Below, piece by piece: positions 8,024 to 8,311 of a DNA stretch of 8,311 bases; position 1 is the first letter of the stretch; each line of letters opens with the position of its first letter. Under the pieces are notes generated by a model. It was not told the origin of the DNA, searched no databases, and saw only the letters and a list, made by a program, of their open reading frames with translations. Source of the stretch: an uncultured Lachnospiraceae bacterium (lineage in GTDB: Bacteria > Bacillota > Clostridia > Lachnospirales > Lachnospiraceae); the NCBI GenBank assembly GCA_934432595.1, contig CAKRYR010000037.1, positions 1 through 8,311 on the forward strand, written 5' to 3'. A program made the translations under genes and the position numbers.

Positions 8024-8155
8024 CTATAACCTACATCCTGTGTCATTATTCCAATGTGGAATTAAAGGCATAACAACATTTTTATTTTTTTCTTCTTTTT
8101 TGTCTCTTTTTTGGTTAATTCCCATAAGAATTTCTTTTTTCTCAGCCTTTGTCAC
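8024..8155 (-). CDS. RiPP precursor peptide (43 aa, GTG start)
   Basis: A 43-residue peptide starting at GTG with a well-placed SD and ending in TAG. It has two clear parts. Residues 1-26 are extremely charged (eight Lys, one Arg, four Glu, one Asp) around a small hydrophobic patch (ILMGI, residues 9-13), as expected of a leader. Residues 27-43 read VVMPLIPHWNNDTGCRL, a proline-containing hydrophobic stretch followed by H34, W35, N36, N37, D38 and the only cysteine, C41, three residues from the end. The gene lies first in the operon, directly before a radical SAM/SPASM enzyme, the usual place for a substrate peptide. One Cys and one aromatic residue cluster leave few options: a crosslink at W35 (W-N-N resembles the three-residue cyclophane motif of triceptides), a thioether from C41, or epimerisation of Val/Ile. 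These chemistries are inference. The leader/core border is also inferred, from the change in composition. I do not recognise the peptide as a named family. Confidence 0.82.
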   Translation of the reverse strand: MTKAEKKEILMGINQKRDKKEEKNKNVVMPLIPHWNNDTGCRL

Positions 8156-8160
8156 TTTAC

Positions 8161-8170
8161 TCACCCCTTT
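8161..8170 (-). promoter_or_regulatory. SD site that fixes the GTG start of the peptide gene
   Basis: The minus strand reads AAAGGGGTGA here, with 8 nt between the GGGG run and the GTG codon at 8153-8155. It is the only good ribosome binding site upstream of the peptide and selects this GTG over the in-frame GTG at 8162-8164, which overlaps the SD itself, and over the downstream ATG (residue 11), which has no comparable site. Confidence 0.75.
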
Positions 8171-8177
8171 CAAATTT

Positions 8178-8186
8178 ATTATAGCA
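8178..8186 (-). promoter_or_regulatory. Second extended -10 element (TGCTATAAT)
   Basis: On the minus strand TGCTATAAT is a perfect consensus extended -10, 12 bp downstream of the main -10. No good -35 lies 16-18 bp upstream (the matching positions read ATTCGT or TTCGTA). An extended -10 can work without a -35. If used, transcription would start near 8171, only about 15 nt before the GTG start codon and right at the SD site. It may be an alternative start or chance in AT-rich DNA. Confidence 0.35.
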
Positions 8187-8189
8187 CCA

Positions 8190-8218
8190 AATATAACATT
8201 ACGAATTAATTTAGTCAA
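8190..8218 (-). promoter_or_regulatory. Sigma-A-type promoter of the peptide operon
   Basis: On the minus strand the sequence reads TTGACT (8213-8218), a spacer of exactly 17 nt, then TATATT (8190-8195). The spacer ends in TGT, giving an extended -10 (TG-N-TATATT). An AT-rich, UP-like stretch lies directly upstream of the -35. The start would be near 8183, giving a leader of about 28 nt before the GTG of the peptide gene. This is the best-formed promoter I found in the window and the only one in front of the gene string, which supports a single operon. Confidence 0.7.
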
Positions 8219-8240
8219 TATATATTTTTTTATTTGATAG

Positions 8241-8252
8241 TGTAAATTTACA
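8241..8252. promoter_or_regulatory. 12-bp perfect palindrome, candidate operator
   Basis: TGTAAATTTACA is a perfect 12-bp palindrome, 22 bp upstream of the predicted -35 box, centred near -64 relative to the expected start of transcription. That position would suit an activator better than a simple repressor. An A/T-only stretch (8219-8234) lies between it and the -35 box. In DNA this AT-rich some short palindromes arise by chance, so the operator call is tentative. Confidence 0.35.
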
Positions 8253-8271
8253 GTAGGAATTAAATAGGTAG

Positions 8272-8287
8272 AAATCACCTGTGATTT
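8272..8287. repeat. Inverted repeat upstream of the promoter (distal)
   Basis: AAATCAC, a 2-nt gap (CT), then GTGATTT: a perfect 7-bp inverted repeat. It lies about 95 bp upstream of the likely transcription start of the peptide operon, and its centre is 33 bp (about three helical turns) from the next palindrome. Both sit in a region with no gene. The symmetry is directly visible. A role as a regulator-binding site is inference, and no regulator gene lies in the window. Confidence 0.3.
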
Positions 8288-8311
8288 TATTTACGAATTG
8301 TTCAATTTCTA

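Noticed and set aside
8024..8155. Assignment as lanthipeptide or classical sactipeptide
   Set aside because: Only one Cys in the peptide and no lanthionine synthetase gene; typical sactipeptides have several cysteines.
8040..8237. Hydrophobic 65-residue open frame on the plus strand, toxin-like in composition
   Set aside because: It is antisense to the Lys/Glu-rich peptide gene; AAA and GAA codons read backwards give Phe- and Ser-rich hydrophobic shadows. It also runs through the promoter.
8024..8278. Longer 84-residue reading of the peptide gene starting upstream
   Set aside because: The extra 41 residues are translated promoter and leader DNA: they cover the -35, -10 and SD sites and no SD precedes the far start. 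The GTG at 8155 explains the data better.

Overview
The window is very AT-rich (Ile as ATA, Arg as AGA/AGG, purine-rich Shine-Dalgarno (SD) sites, GTG and TTG starts). It looks like a low-GC Firmicute, most likely a clostridium or a related anaerobe. This is inference from composition and gene style, since no taxonomic marker gene is present. All seven supported genes lie on the minus strand with gaps of at most about 70 nt, so the window reads from right to left as one operon. No tRNA, rRNA, CRISPR array or complete insertion sequence was seen.

In transcription order, a promoter region (8178-8218, with inverted repeats upstream at 8241-8252 and 8272-8287) drives a 43-residue peptide gene (8024-8155, GTG start). 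A strong 17-bp RNA hairpin follows (7980-8017). Then come a radical SAM/SPASM enzyme (6893-7954), two half-size ABC exporters (5102-6883 and 3264-5078), a TldD-type metalloprotease subunit (1880-3271), a very divergent TldE/PmbA-like partner (681-1874) and a GNAT acetyltransferase (184-648). A weak terminator-like hairpin sits at 118-163. The last bases (2-91) hold only a short open frame that runs off the window edge.

I read this as a biosynthetic cluster for a ribosomally made, post-translationally modified peptide (RiPP). The peptide has a highly charged N-terminal part of about 26 residues (leader) and a hydrophobic/aromatic C-terminal part of about 17 residues (VVMPLIPHWNNDTGCRL, core). 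The SPASM enzyme would install a radical modification such as a C-C or thioether crosslink or an epimerisation. The TldD/TldE pair would remove the leader, as its relatives do for microcin B17. The ABC pair would export the product or give immunity, and the acetyltransferase would cap or detoxify it. The exporters have no C39 peptidase domain, which fits TldD/TldE being the leader protease. The combination of SPASM maturase, single-Cys W-N-N peptide, dedicated TldD/TldE and GNAT does not match a characterised RiPP class that I can name with confidence. It is the best candidate here for an undescribed system.
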